DNA from: Klebsiella sp. BIGb0407
GTDB taxonomy: Bacteria; Pseudomonadota; Gammaproteobacteria; Enterobacterales; Enterobacteriaceae
Reading direction: 5' to 3'
Length of the DNA stretch: 64,000 bases
Assembly: GCF_024807845.1 (NCBI RefSeq)
Contig: NZ_JANUEQ010000010.1
Location: 62,001-126,000, forward strand
Each line of letters begins with the position of its first letter. The stretch's first letter is position 1. The notes beneath the pieces were generated by a model. That model was not told the origin of the DNA. It was given only the letters and a program-made list of their open reading frames with translations, and did no database searches. The position numbers were made by a program, and so were the translations under genes. This document shows, piece after piece, positions 19,445-28,646 of this stretch.

Positions 19445-20208
19445 ATCCTAAATATCTGTGGGCCACGCTTCAGTTTCTTACCCGTGTTCCGGTGCCGCAG
19501 CGCTGGAGTGAAGGCGCTGAATTTCAGAACTATAGCCGCGGTATCGTCTTTTTCCCGGTGGTCGGGCTGATTGTCGGGATCATTGCTGCCCTGCCCGCCC
19601 TGTTAATATCCTTAACGACCAACAGCCTGCCCGTCGCGGCCCTCGGCTATGTCCTTGCGCTGATGCTTATTACCGGGGGGTTCCATCTCGACGGGCTGGC
19701 TGATACCTGCGACGGTATTTTTTCCGCGCGTAAACGCGAGCGAATGCTGGAGATCATGCGTGACAGCCGCATTGGCACCCATGGCGCTCTGGCGCTGATT
19801 TTTGGCCTGATGGCGAAAACCGCCGCAGGCTATGAACTGCTCGCCACCCCTCATCTTTCACTCGCGGCGACCGCCGGGCTGCTGATTTGTGCCCCGATAG
19901 CCGGACGTACCTGCATGCTGATGATTATCTATAAGCAGCGCTACGCCCGTGAAGGGGAAGGTTTGGGCAATATCTATATCGGCCAGATTACGCTGCGTCA
20001 GTTTATTACCACCCTGGTCATCGGCGCCATTATCGTGACAATGCTGGGCGGCATGAAAGCGCTCGGCGCGCTGATTATCACGGCCTTTCTTATTTACGGA
20101 CTGGGACGCTATTTTCACCATCACCTCGGCGGCCAGACCGGAGACACGCTGGGTGCCGCTGAAGAATGCGGGGAGATCGTTTTCCTGCTCGCGCTACTCT
20201 GGATGTAA
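19441..20208 (+). CDS. cobS: Cobalamin synthase CobS (AdoCbi-GDP ribazoletransferase)
   Basis: CobS joins AdoCbi-GDP and alpha-ribazole (phosphate) at the inner membrane. The 255-residue protein is strongly hydrophobic, with FLTRVPVPQRW near the start, the acidic GGFHLDGLADTCDG motif that binds Mg and substrate, and RIGTHGALAL. Salmonella CobS has about 247 residues. It overlaps cobU by 4 bp. Confidence 0.96.
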   Translation: MNPKYLWATLQFLTRVPVPQRWSEGAEFQNYSRGIVFFPVVGLIVGIIAALPALLISLTTNSLPVAALGYVLALMLITGGFHLDGLADTCDGIFSARKRERMLEIMRDSRIGTHGALALIFGLMAKTAAGYELLATPHLSLAATAGLLICAPIAGRTCMLMIIYKQRYAREGEGLGNIYIGQITLRQFITTLVIGAIIVTMLGGMKALGALIITAFLIYGLGRYFHHHLGGQTGDTLGAAEECGEIVFLLALLWM

Positions 20209-20213
20209 AACCG

Positions 20214-20840
20214 ATGAACCTGAGTCGTTTTATTCTGGTCCGCCACGGAGAAACAGCCGGTAACAAAGCACGCCTGTTCTACGGCAGCACCGATTTACCT
20301 CTGACCGGGACCGGACGCCAGCAGGCAGCAACCGTCGCCTCTTATCTGGGTGATATTCGAATAGACCACATATTTATCAGTGCGTTAAAGCGGACAAAAG
20401 AGACCGCAGAATATATTCGCCCCTCAGGAAATCACCACTATCACTGCGATCCTCGCCTCAATGAGATGCACTTCGGTGCCTGGGAAATGCAGAGCTACAG
20501 TGAAATTGCCGCCCGTTTCCCGGCGGACTGGGAAACCTGGATGAGTGACTGGCAGCATTCCGCCCCCACCGACGGCGAGTCCTTTGTGCAGTTCAGAGAC
20601 AGGGTACAGGCGGTAGCGGATGAACTGCGCAGGCAAGCGACAGAAACCGCGGCAACCCGCCTGATTGTCGCCCATAAAGGGGTGCTGGGACTGATAATCA
20701 CCCGCTGGTTTGGGCTCAACGCAGAAGCGATGTGGCAGTTCCCCTGTGAACAAGACAGTTACACGGTGGTTGAGTGTCGCGACGGGTTTATGACGCTCGC
20801 GGTATTTAACGGACGCTCACCCCTCACGACAGTTTCCTGA
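20214..20840 (+). CDS. cobC: Adenosylcobalamin / alpha-ribazole phosphatase CobC
   Basis: CobC removes the 5' phosphate from alpha-ribazole phosphate or adenosylcobalamin phosphate. The ATG at 20214, 5 bp after cobS, gives 208 residues (Salmonella about 202). The phosphoglycerate-mutase fold is clear: catalytic RHG in LVRHGETAGN near the N-terminus, ISALKRTKETAE, and the second catalytic His in VAHKGVLGL. In Salmonella cobC lies outside the cob operon; here it sits between cobS and cobT. Confidence 0.93.
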   Translation: MNLSRFILVRHGETAGNKARLFYGSTDLPLTGTGRQQAATVASYLGDIRIDHIFISALKRTKETAEYIRPSGNHHYHCDPRLNEMHFGAWEMQSYSEIAARFPADWETWMSDWQHSAPTDGESFVQFRDRVQAVADELRRQATETAATRLIVAHKGVLGLIITRWFGLNAEAMWQFPCEQDSYTVVECRDGFMTLAVFNGRSPLTTVS

Positions 20841-20855
20841 TCCTAAAAATATCTG

Positions 20856-21929
20856 ATGAGTATAAAAACGATGACAACACTAAAAGAGTTGATCGGCGCA
20901 ATCCCGCCGCTGGACAGAGCGGCTATGCAGGCGGCAGAACGGCAGATTAACGGCCTGGTTAAACCACTGCGCAGTCTCGGACGTCTGGAAGATCTCGCCA
21001 TACAACTGGCGGGAATGCCGGGGATTGAAGACCTGGGTAATCTGCCGAAAGAGATTATTGTCATGTGTGCCGATCACGGTGTGTTTGCAGAAGGTGTCGC
21101 TGCCAGCCCACAGGAAGTCACGGCTATTCAGGCGCGTAATATCCAGAAGCAGCTAAGCGGTGTCTGCGCCATTGCCCGCAGTAATCAGACTAGCGTATTA
21201 CCTGTGGATATCGGCATTGACTGCGACCCTATCGACAACATGATTTCCCTGAAACTGGCGCGTGGCTGCGGCAATATCGCCAGAGGCCCGGCAATGTCCT
21301 ATGCTGATGCAGAGCATCTGCTGCTCGCCAGCGCTGAACTGGTCAAACAGCGGGTGGCAGCCGGAATACGCGTTATTGGCACCGGCGAGCTGGGTATCGC
21401 CAATACCACTCCCGCCTCGACGATGATAAGCGTACTGTGCGGACTTGATCCCCATGATACTGTCGGTATTGGTGCTAACCTGCCTCTGGATCGTCTCGCT
21501 CATAAAGAGGCGATTGTCCGCCAGGCTATCGCCGTTAATCAGCCTGACGCTAACGATGCCGTCGATGTGCTCGCCAAAGTCGGCGGCTATGACTTGACCG
21601 GCATGACCGGGGTTATTCTCGGTGCCGCGGCCTGTGGTATTCCGGTCGTACTGGACGGTTTCCTGTCTTATGCCTGCGCCATCGCCGCCTGCCGTCTGGC
21701 TCCCGCTGTCCGGGACTATCTGATCCCCTCGCATTTTTCAGCGGAAAAAGGCGCAGGTATTGCGCTTGAACAACTCGACCTCCAGCCTTTTCTCTATCTG
21801 GATCTTCGACTCGGTGAAGGCAGCGGCGCGGCACTCGCCATGTCAGTGATAAATGCGGCCTGTAGCATGTACTGCCATATGGGAAAACTGGCCGACAGCG
21901 GTTTTATTCTGCCGCCATCGTCCCGGTAA
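20856..21929 (+). CDS. cobT: Nicotinate-nucleotide:DMB phosphoribosyltransferase CobT
   Basis: CobT makes alpha-ribazole phosphate from dimethylbenzimidazole and nicotinate mononucleotide. The 357-residue sequence (Salmonella 356) carries KPLRSLGRLEDLA, MCADHGVFAEGV, GELGIANTTPAS, and near the C-terminus the LGEGSGAALA segment that contains the family catalytic glutamate. An in-frame ATG at 20871 is an alternative start. It is the last gene of the operon and converges on eutR. Confidence 0.96.
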   Translation: MSIKTMTTLKELIGAIPPLDRAAMQAAERQINGLVKPLRSLGRLEDLAIQLAGMPGIEDLGNLPKEIIVMCADHGVFAEGVAASPQEVTAIQARNIQKQLSGVCAIARSNQTSVLPVDIGIDCDPIDNMISLKLARGCGNIARGPAMSYADAEHLLLASAELVKQRVAAGIRVIGTGELGIANTTPASTMISVLCGLDPHDTVGIGANLPLDRLAHKEAIVRQAIAVNQPDANDAVDVLAKVGGYDLTGMTGVILGAAACGIPVVLDGFLSYACAIAACRLAPAVRDYLIPSHFSAEKGAGIALEQLDLQPFLYLDLRLGEGSGAALAMSVINAACSMYCHMGKLADSGFILPPSSR

Positions 21930-21961
21930 ATGGGGAATACTTTCAGGGGGATAAACTTTAG

Positions 21962-22010
21962 CTGAAGGTGTTGCTACGATTACGGGCCACACCTTCAGAG
22001 CACTAGCAAC
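21962..22010. repeat. Overlapping inverted repeats between cobT and eutR
   Basis: CTGAAGGTGT (21962-21971) is repeated inverted as ACACCTTCAG (21989-21998), ten perfect pairs around a 17-nt loop. GTTGCTA (21970-21976) is also repeated inverted as TAGCAAC (22004-22010), and the two stems cannot form together. Neither side has a T-run, so a standard intrinsic terminator is not evident. The site lies between two convergent operons. Confidence 0.6.
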
Positions 22011-22024
22011 AAACAGGATAAAAA

Positions 22025-23056
22025 TTATATCAGGCGACGACTCAGTGTCTCCGAAGGTTTTTCATTAAACAGACGCTGATAATCGCAGGCAAACTGCCCC
22101 AGGTGCCAGAACCCCCACTGCATTGCCGCATCTTTTACCGTGGTTTGTTTGGAATACGGGCTCACCAGCTCACGGCGTACTGCATTGAGGCGGATTGTTT
22201 TCAGATAAGCATTCGGGCCGATGCCGAGAACCTGCTGGAAGGCATTCTGTAATGTACGACGGCTGACATACAGCTCATTGCACAATTCCAGGACGGTTAC
22301 CGCTTCACTGGCATTCTCAAACAGATAGTCACGTGCCTTAGAAACCAGTTTCAGGTAATTCACGCGATTAGTGCAGTGCTCATCAGCCACGGTGCTGGCA
22401 TCTTCCAGTACTCCGAGAAAAGCAACCAACAGATTATGGCTCAATACACGGCTGACGGTTTGGTGACGTTCCTGCTCAATTTGAGAATGACAGAGCGCGT
22501 GGCGGATATACTGCCAGATGGCTTCTTTTTTATATGCATCAATACTCAGGGTCTGATTTTCACTGAGCATTTTCATCAGTCGTTCCGGGTTTTGCAGCAC
22601 TACCGCATGCTTTTTCAGTATATCGTGAGAGATAACCAGCCCCTGAATGTGATAATCATCCGGCGTACTCAGCTCAAACTCTTGTCCGCCCGGGCGCACG
22701 GCAATTCTCTGCTGGCCCAGTATATGATTACCAATATAACCGCTATTCTGCTGCTCTCCAGGAATACCGAACCAGAAGGCATTAGGCCAGACCATGCAGG
22801 ACTGGCGCAGGGAGAGATTTGTGTATTCATGGAACACCTGAAGCCCATCAAACAACGTTTCTGTCAGCTCCCCTTCAAATCGCCCGGGCGACAGCTGATC
22901 ATAAAGCTGCTGCCAGGCCGTAATGGCGCAGGCCTGGTCATACGCATCATGGGTATAACGCTGAGTATAATTCTGCTCGAACACGATAGGGCTAAGATCA
23001 CGGTCGCAAGGTACATCATCATTAAGATGATGTAAGTCGGGTGTGATTTTTTTCAT
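22025..23056 (-). CDS. eutR: AraC-family ethanolamine operon activator EutR
   Basis: EutR activates the eut operon when both ethanolamine and adenosylcobalamin are present. From the ATG at 23056 the product has 343 residues (E. coli 350) and starts MKKITPDLHHL, like enteric EutR. The C-terminal double helix-turn-helix is well kept: LYVSRRTLQNAFQQVLGIGP and AMQWGFWHLGQFACDYQRLF. A longer frame to 23179 is not supported. It is the last gene of the minus-strand operon, 37 bp after pduT, so it can autoregulate. Confidence 0.95.
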   Translation of the reverse strand: MKKITPDLHHLNDDVPCDRDLSPIVFEQNYTQRYTHDAYDQACAITAWQQLYDQLSPGRFEGELTETLFDGLQVFHEYTNLSLRQSCMVWPNAFWFGIPGEQQNSGYIGNHILGQQRIAVRPGGQEFELSTPDDYHIQGLVISHDILKKHAVVLQNPERLMKMLSENQTLSIDAYKKEAIWQYIRHALCHSQIEQERHQTVSRVLSHNLLVAFLGVLEDASTVADEHCTNRVNYLKLVSKARDYLFENASEAVTVLELCNELYVSRRTLQNAFQQVLGIGPNAYLKTIRLNAVRRELVSPYSKQTTVKDAAMQWGFWHLGQFACDYQRLFNEKPSETLSRRLI

Positions 23057-23093
23057 TATTATTCTGTCCCAAAAATGAACGGCGGGCATAATC

Positions 23094-23648
23094 TTAACCA
23101 GCGACCAATTGCTGCCAGAAATCAGGATGAGGGTTCGGTACCACCATACTGTAAACCAACGCACCTTTATCTGAAGCAACTTGCGATGCCGCTTTTTTGG
23201 CGGTTTCTACATCTGCAACATCGCCGCTCATAGCAAAGTAACATTTTCCTCCAATACCGTACGCCATATGCAGGCGGATTAACGTGACACCTGCGGCTTT
23301 AACAGCAAAATCAGCCGCCTCAATGCAGGTTGCCACGCTAAAAGTTTCCACCACGCCAACCGCTTCTCGTGAATGCACATCTGTTACGCCGCCGATAGCT
23401 GGCAGGACATCCGGGTGGATGTTGCTGAGCAAAAACTCATCCACAACCTGCGAGCCCCCTTTTTCAACACCACATTGCAGCGCTTGTTTAGCCGCCGCGA
23501 TATCACCGCCGACCATGACCACATATTTACCCGGACAGACTGTTTTGCCCATCAGCAGGGTCACTTCTGCACTTTTCAACATGAAGTCTGTGACTTCCAT
23601 CCCTTTGGCAATACTGGAAAGTTCTACCATCGCAATTGCGCTGTGCAT
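23094..23648 (-). CDS. pduT: PduT-like tandem-BMC shell protein with Fe-S site
   Basis: The 184 residues form two BMC domains in tandem, as in Salmonella PduT (184 residues): IGILELTSIAKGM-like start (here AIAMVELSSIAKGMEV) and a second domain beginning AVGVVETFSV. The segment KTVCPGK keeps the Cys that, in a PduT trimer, binds one [4Fe-4S] cluster at the pore; AYGIGGKCYFA is also conserved. In Salmonella PduT binds PduS and is thought to carry electrons across the shell. It lies 2 bp after the pduS-like gene inside the eut operon, which is not the usual enteric arrangement. Confidence 0.9.
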   Translation of the reverse strand: MHSAIAMVELSSIAKGMEVTDFMLKSAEVTLLMGKTVCPGKYVVMVGGDIAAAKQALQCGVEKGGSQVVDEFLLSNIHPDVLPAIGGVTDVHSREAVGVVETFSVATCIEAADFAVKAAGVTLIRLHMAYGIGGKCYFAMSGDVADVETAKKAASQVASDKGALVYSMVVPNPHPDFWQQLVAG

Positions 23649-23650
23649 CG

Positions 23651-25003
23651 TTATCCCCTTTCTATCGTGACAGCTTTGCTGTCAATATGACGAACCACAC
23701 CGCTGATACTGGCGTGAACCGGAGCACCCAGTGCTTTTTCAGGAATGGCCGCAATGAGCATACCTACCGTGACTTTATCCCCTTCACGGACAACCGGAAC
23801 CGCAGGGGCACCGATATGCTGACGTAACGGGATAACAACCTGCTGTGGCGTATAGACTTCATTCGCCATAGGCGCTTTATGCATAAACGCAGTCAGCTCC
23901 AGGCGACGGATAAGGCGTTTTACCGGGATCATCCGATCCCGTGCCATCGGATCTTCCGGCCGTAGCTCACCTTCATAGCGGATACCCGCTTCGCGTAGCT
24001 TCACTTTCATCATTTGATTAATGCGCATAGGCGAAATTTCCACCGGGCAGGACCAGGCTTCACAAATCGCGCATTCGGAACACGTCAGGGCAGCAACCAC
24101 CGCTGATGGCGAGGAGATCTGTTCATAACCTACTGACCGCACAATCAAATGCGGCGGCAGTTCATGGCCTATCATGTGGCGAGGGCACAGCTCAGTACAC
24201 AGGCCGCACTGTTCACATACCGTACGCGCCTGGTTTATCAGGGTGCGTACCGAACGGGTTCGACGCCTGATTAAAAGATGGTCATCCGGCAGGACTAACA
24301 AGCCGCCGGTCGTCTTAGTGACGGTATCATCCAGAGATTGCTGTAATTTGCCCATCATCGGCCCGCCGTTAATATAGGCCGGATTACTGATAGTTGAACC
24401 GCCTGCAATCGCCAGAACTTCACGCAGCGAAGTTCCTACGGGAACGGAAACCGTCAAAGGATGGTTTACGGCACCATTTACGGTTAAGACCCGCTGTGTA
24501 ACAGCCTGTTCCTGTTCAACAGCATAGGCCACATTAATCAGGGTCTGCACATTACTGACTACGACTCCGACGGAGAGCGGCAGCGCAGCGGGTGGCACAC
24601 GCCGACCCGTTGCCAGCCAGATAGTGATAACCTCATCTCCGGCGGGATAGACATCCGGTAAGACATGCAGACGAAGGGCTTCCGGTAACCGGGTATTCAG
24701 AAACTCAATCGCGGCCTGATGCTTTCCTTTAATGGCAATAATGCCCTCTTTTGCCCCGGTCGCCCGCATCGCATACAGCAAGCCACGGATCAGAGCATCC
24801 GCCTCACGAACCACCAGTTGCTGATCAACCTGCAAAAGCGGCTCACATTCAGCCGCATTGACGAGGTAAATCTCAGCCTGTGCTGCCAGCTTAACGTGGG
24901 TCGGAAAACCCGCGCCACCGGCACCGACAACGCCAGCGTCCTGCACCCGCTGACGAATGATCTCAGGCCCGCATTCATGCAGGCCTGGCATCAGATTACT
25001 CAT
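23651..25003 (-). CDS. pduS: PduS-like cobalamin reductase (RnfC family)
   Basis: PduS reduces cob(III)alamin so that it can be adenosylated. The 450-residue protein has a flavin/NADH-type N-domain (VGAGGAGFPTHVKL), an SLBB-like region around residue 190, and two 4Fe-4S motifs, CEQCGLCTELC and CSECAICEAWSC, near residues 265 and 310. The C-terminus is a lipoyl-like fold. Salmonella PduS has about 451 residues. The start overlaps eutK by 8 bp, showing co-translation with the eut operon. It could supply reduced corrinoid to EutT. Confidence 0.92.
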   Translation of the reverse strand: MSNLMPGLHECGPEIIRQRVQDAGVVGAGGAGFPTHVKLAAQAEIYLVNAAECEPLLQVDQQLVVREADALIRGLLYAMRATGAKEGIIAIKGKHQAAIEFLNTRLPEALRLHVLPDVYPAGDEVITIWLATGRRVPPAALPLSVGVVVSNVQTLINVAYAVEQEQAVTQRVLTVNGAVNHPLTVSVPVGTSLREVLAIAGGSTISNPAYINGGPMMGKLQQSLDDTVTKTTGGLLVLPDDHLLIRRRTRSVRTLINQARTVCEQCGLCTELCPRHMIGHELPPHLIVRSVGYEQISSPSAVVAALTCSECAICEAWSCPVEISPMRINQMMKVKLREAGIRYEGELRPEDPMARDRMIPVKRLIRRLELTAFMHKAPMANEVYTPQQVVIPLRQHIGAPAVPVVREGDKVTVGMLIAAIPEKALGAPVHASISGVVRHIDSKAVTIERG

Positions 25004-25643
25004 CGAGGCTTTCCTCCTCTACTAACCGATAGCGACTCCCGCGTTTACGCAGTTTGCCCTGCTCAAAGAGCGCTTCTAAGGCATCACGGCACTCTTCTAT
25101 AGAGCGACTGAAATGCATTGATGCTTCTCCCGCTGTCACGCCATGACGATGTCTGGCGCTAGCGACATAGGCAACCAGCGTCTCTGTATCCAGCGCGGCT
25201 ACAGAAACCTCCGCCGTAACAGGAGCGGGGTCCACAACTGGGACGGGCTCCGCGACGACAATGGGTTCAGGAGCAGAAACGGGTTCAGGAACAGAAACGG
25301 GCTCAGGAACAGAAACGGGCTCAGGGGTGGAAACGGGTGCCGGTGAGGGTTTTACCTTTACAGGTACCCCACTAAAACCGGTGATAAGCCACTCAGTATC
25401 CCCATCAGGGCGACCAATAACTTTATGGCTTATCACTTTACCGGTGCGGGATGCAGCAGCAATGCCTGCATCCAGCGCCGCACGACATGCAGCCAGATCG
25501 CCTTCAATAACAAGCGTCACCAGTGCCGGTTCCACCAGTTCATAGTTAAGGATGCGGACGTCGGCCGACTTCAGCATCGCATCTGCCGCATCAATGCCGG
25601 GCACCAGACCGTATACTTCCAGTAATCCCAGTGAATTGATCAT
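24996..25643 (-). CDS. eutK: Shell protein EutK with repeat-extended linker
   Basis: EutK is a monomeric BMC protein of the ethanolamine microcompartment. Residues 1-90 are a BMC domain (LGLLEVYGLVPGIDAAD start). Residues ~100-145 are a proline/glutamate/valine linker built of repeated PEPVS-type units, and residues ~150-215 form the small C-terminal winged-helix domain (RSIEECRDALEALFEQGK). E. coli EutK is about 166 residues; most of the extra length (215) is the linker. The linker DNA is an 18-bp tandem repeat at 25263-25334. Confidence 0.92.
   Translation of the reverse strand: MINSLGLLEVYGLVPGIDAADAMLKSADVRILNYELVEPALVTLVIEGDLAACRAALDAGIAAASRTGKVISHKVIGRPDGDTEWLITGFSGVPVKVKPSPAPVSTPEPVSVPEPVSVPEPVSAPEPIVVAEPVPVVDPAPVTAEVSVAALDTETLVAYVASARHRHGVTAGEASMHFSRSIEECRDALEALFEQGKLRKRGSRYRLVEEESLDE
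25263..25334. repeat. Four 18-bp tandem repeats in eutK linker
   Basis: Units at 25263-25280, 25281-25298, 25299-25316 and 25317-25334, plus-strand consensus GGGTTCAGGAACAGAAAC, with few changes until the last unit. Each encodes six residues of the PEPVSV type in EutK. The length keeps the frame, so copy number could change without breaking the gene. Confidence 0.9.
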
Positions 25644-25690
25644 GACCTTTCTCCTGTATTAATGACTGAACTGACGACTGACTACCCCAC

Positions 25691-26356
25691 TCAGGCGCGC
25701 TGAATCGGGTTACGTGCAATATCCAGAACCGCTTCGGTAAATGCATCACATGCGGCTTTACACGCCGCCTGGCTGCCTGTCAGAAAAGCCGCTGAATAGT
25801 TGGTTTCTGATGGCGGTGGTACATAGGTCGCCAGCTGCACATCAGCCGCTTTCAGTGCCGCATCAATCCCGAAGGTCGCTTCCAGCGGCGGCGCCACCAG
25901 ATAAGCAATAGGGTCGCCCAGTTTGATTTTGTTGCCGTCAGAAAGGTAAGAACCGGTTCGGGAAACTAAATGCGCCAGAAATGCGGTATCTTCTTTATCA
26001 TTTGCCCAGCGAAATGCTGCGCCGGATTCAATACTGGCCATCATGGAATCCAGACCCGCGCGAACTTCAGCCGGGTTCGGACCGCCGAGCATAATCATCA
26101 CTTCACCGGAGGTCGGTGAAGGTGAGTTTGCAGCCCCGGCATACAAGGAGCGCCCGAACACCACTTCCACCAGCGCTTGTTTAGTAGCTTCGTCAGCCGC
26201 AATATAGGCCACATCATCGGAGTCGACGGTAATCAGACCGAGGCTACGGATATGTTTGGGTAATTTCAGTTCCTGGCAAAAATCCTGGTGTGCATTAGCG
26301 ATAAGACGCATGGCTGTCACACTCGGCCGGATAAGATCTAAAGCAGGCATATTCAA
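25691..26356 (-). CDS. eutL: Trimeric shell protein EutL
   Basis: EutL has two permuted BMC domains and forms trimers with a gated central pore in the shell. The 221 residues (E. coli 219) start [15 protein letters not shown]-like and include the [17 protein letters not shown] and [18 protein letters not shown] segments typical of the family. It follows eutC by 5 bp and precedes eutK. Confidence 0.95.
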   Translation of the reverse strand: MNMPALDLIRPSVTAMRLIANAHQDFCQELKLPKHIRSLGLITVDSDDVAYIAADEATKQALVEVVFGRSLYAGAANSPSPTSGEVMIMLGGPNPAEVRAGLDSMMASIESGAAFRWANDKEDTAFLAHLVSRTGSYLSDGNKIKLGDPIAYLVAPPLEATFGIDAALKAADVQLATYVPPPSETNYSAAFLTGSQAACKAACDAFTEAVLDIARNPIQRA

Positions 26357-26361
26357 CTCTC

Positions 26362-27255
26362 CTAACGACTCATATTGATACCGGATGCTTTCTGCTCCAG
26401 CATACGTTTGGCTAAATCGACAATAACCGCGGCGGCTTCAACCGGCGGGGTTCCTGCACGGTGAATGTTGGAAATACAGGTACGATCCGCTTCGACAGTG
26501 CCTGCGACGGTCGGTGAGTACACCGCGTAGCAGGAGAGACTTTCAGACTGTCCCAGTCCCGGACGTTCGCCGACTAACAGGATGACGGCTTTCGCGCCGA
26601 GAATTTCGCCCGCCTGATCCTCAATTTTCACGCGACCGTAACGGACAAAGAAGGGGGTGCCCACTTTCAGGCCAGACTGCTCCAGACCTTTCATCAGCGG
26701 CGGCAAGATTTCGTCATAATTCGCGGTGATAGCATCAGTGGAGAGACCATCCGAAATAATGACCTGTACATCCGGCGCCTGTACGCATTGGGTTTTCAGT
26801 ATTTCGACAGACTCTTTATTGAGGATACGGCCCATATCCGGACGGGTCAGATACTGATTTTTGTCCGTGATTTCAGATTGTAATTCCAGCAGGTTCTGTT
26901 TTTTCACCCACTCTGCCGGAACCTCTTTCAGCACGGTATCCTTGGAACGGGAGTGGTCAGCCAGGAAACGCAGCAGGCTTTGGGTACGTGGACGTACACC
27001 GGCACGACCCGAGCAAACACGGGAGCCCGTGCTGTTCCGCAGTTCGGTTAACACTTCCTCACGGTTCGGGTTCTGAACGCCAATCCACTGTTTTGCTTCC
27101 GGCGAACCAAGATCCCAGTCAATGGACTCAACTGCCGTATTCCCCTGATTCAACACCGCCTGAGTGACAGCGGTAACTGCCTGTACATTTTCGTCCGCAT
27201 GCCCCATCTGAGCCATCACGCTGCGTACGATGTCATTAATTTGTTTTTGATCCAT
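26362..27255 (-). CDS. eutC: Ethanolamine ammonia-lyase small subunit EutC
   Basis: EutC binds adenosylcobalamin together with EutB to convert ethanolamine to acetaldehyde and ammonia. The 297 residues (Salmonella about 298) include the N-terminal helix that targets the enzyme to the shell, then [20 protein letters not shown], the VIISDGLST segment and [16 protein letters not shown]. It lies 18 bp after eutB. Confidence 0.96.
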   Translation of the reverse strand: MDQKQINDIVRSVMAQMGHADENVQAVTAVTQAVLNQGNTAVESIDWDLGSPEAKQWIGVQNPNREEVLTELRNSTGSRVCSGRAGVRPRTQSLLRFLADHSRSKDTVLKEVPAEWVKKQNLLELQSEITDKNQYLTRPDMGRILNKESVEILKTQCVQAPDVQVIISDGLSTDAITANYDEILPPLMKGLEQSGLKVGTPFFVRYGRVKIEDQAGEILGAKAVILLVGERPGLGQSESLSCYAVYSPTVAGTVEADRTCISNIHRAGTPPVEAAAVIVDLAKRMLEQKASGINMSR

Positions 27256-27273
27256 GGTGATTTACCCCGAAAA

Positions 27274-28635
27274 TCAGAAGAACAGTGACGGATCGCCGGC
27301 ACGATTGGTAAGACGGCCATTTTCCATCAGCCCCATTTTTTCCAGCCAGACTTCGAATTCCGGCGCAGGGCGCAGGCCGAGTAACTGACGGACAGTCGCG
27401 ATGTCATGGAATGCGGTAGTCTGGTAGTTGAGCATGATGTCATCCCCCAGCGGCATACCGATGATGAAGTTACAGCCCGCAGAGGCCAGCAGGATCATCA
27501 GGTTTTCGTTGAGGTTTTGATCGGCATCCGCATGGTTGGTGTAACAGCAGTCACAGCCCATGGAGATACCGCTGAGTTTGCCCATGAAGTGATCTTCAAG
27601 ACCGGCGCGGATAATCTGACGATCGTTATAGAGATATTCAGGTCCGATAAAGCCGACCACGGTGTTGACCATGAACGGATCATAGTGGCGTGCCAGACCG
27701 TAGTTACGGGCTTCCATCGTGACCTGATCGGCGCCGTTGTGCGCACTCGCTGAAAGTGCAGAACCCTGCCCTGTTTCAAAGTAGAGACAGTTAGGACCGG
27801 CGATACGGTTATACTGCGCCCCTACATGACGGGCTTCATCGAGCATTGAAAGTTCAACCCCAAACTCACGCAGGCCTTTTTCACTGCCGCAGATACTCTG
27901 GAAAATCAGGCCGCCAGGCGCACCGCGTTTAATCGCTTCCATCTGGGTGGTAACGTGTGCCAGCACGCAGCCCTGAGTTGGAATTTCGTATTTATCAATG
28001 ATGCCGTAAATGGAATCCAGTACCCGGCTGAGGTTATCCACATCATCCGTAACCGGGTTTACGCCGATAACGGCGTCACCGCAGCCGTAGGAAAGACCTT
28101 CGTAGATTTGCGCCACGATACTCTGTACGTCGTCGCGGGTATCATTCGGCTGTAAACGACCGCTAAAATGGCCGGGTAATCCCATGGTGTTATTTGCACG
28201 TTTAACCACAGGGATTTTTTTGGCGCCAACGATAAGGTCCGCGTTGGAGCAGATTTTTGCCACGCCAGCGATAACTTCAGACGTCAGGCCTTTGCGTAGC
28301 AGGTTGATATTATCCAGAGAGGTGGTATCGCTCAGAACATGCTCACGTAGCTCACCGATAGTCCAGTTCTTGACCCGGTTATATTCCGTCTCATTGATAT
28401 CATCCTGAATCAGACGGGTGACGCAGTCATCTTCGTAGGCTATAACAGGGTTGTTGCGGACATCCGCGATAGTCAGTTCAGACAGCACTTGTTTTGCTGC
28501 CACACGTTCCTGCGAATTATTTGCCGCAACGCCCGCCAGGATATCCCCGGACCGGAGTTCATTAGCTTTCGCGAGAACGTCTTTGACGTCCCGAAACTGA
28601 TAAGTCTGTCCAAATAGCGTGGTTTTTAATTTCAT
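27274..28635 (-). CDS. eutB: Ethanolamine ammonia-lyase large subunit EutB
   Basis: EutB is the catalytic TIM-barrel subunit of the adenosylcobalamin-dependent lyase. Its 453 residues equal E. coli EutB and the match is near continuous: GLPGHFSGRLQPNDTRDDVQ, GYGCGDAVIGVNPVTDD-like region, ETGQGSALSASAHNGADQ and MGCDCCYTNHADADQN are visible. It is flanked by the reactivase eutA (12 bp upstream) and eutC. Confidence 0.97.
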   Translation of the reverse strand: MKLKTTLFGQTYQFRDVKDVLAKANELRSGDILAGVAANNSQERVAAKQVLSELTIADVRNNPVIAYEDDCVTRLIQDDINETEYNRVKNWTIGELREHVLSDTTSLDNINLLRKGLTSEVIAGVAKICSNADLIVGAKKIPVVKRANNTMGLPGHFSGRLQPNDTRDDVQSIVAQIYEGLSYGCGDAVIGVNPVTDDVDNLSRVLDSIYGIIDKYEIPTQGCVLAHVTTQMEAIKRGAPGGLIFQSICGSEKGLREFGVELSMLDEARHVGAQYNRIAGPNCLYFETGQGSALSASAHNGADQVTMEARNYGLARHYDPFMVNTVVGFIGPEYLYNDRQIIRAGLEDHFMGKLSGISMGCDCCYTNHADADQNLNENLMILLASAGCNFIIGMPLGDDIMLNYQTTAFHDIATVRQLLGLRPAPEFEVWLEKMGLMENGRLTNRAGDPSLFF

Positions 28636-28646
28636 ATTACGTTCCC

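Noticed and set aside
22376-23035. 219-codon plus-strand open frame
   Set aside because: It lies wholly opposite eutR, has no ribosome site or family match, and is a shadow of eutR codon use.
25263-25334. Short direct repeats as a CRISPR array
   Set aside because: Units are contiguous without spacers and encode an in-frame EutK linker.
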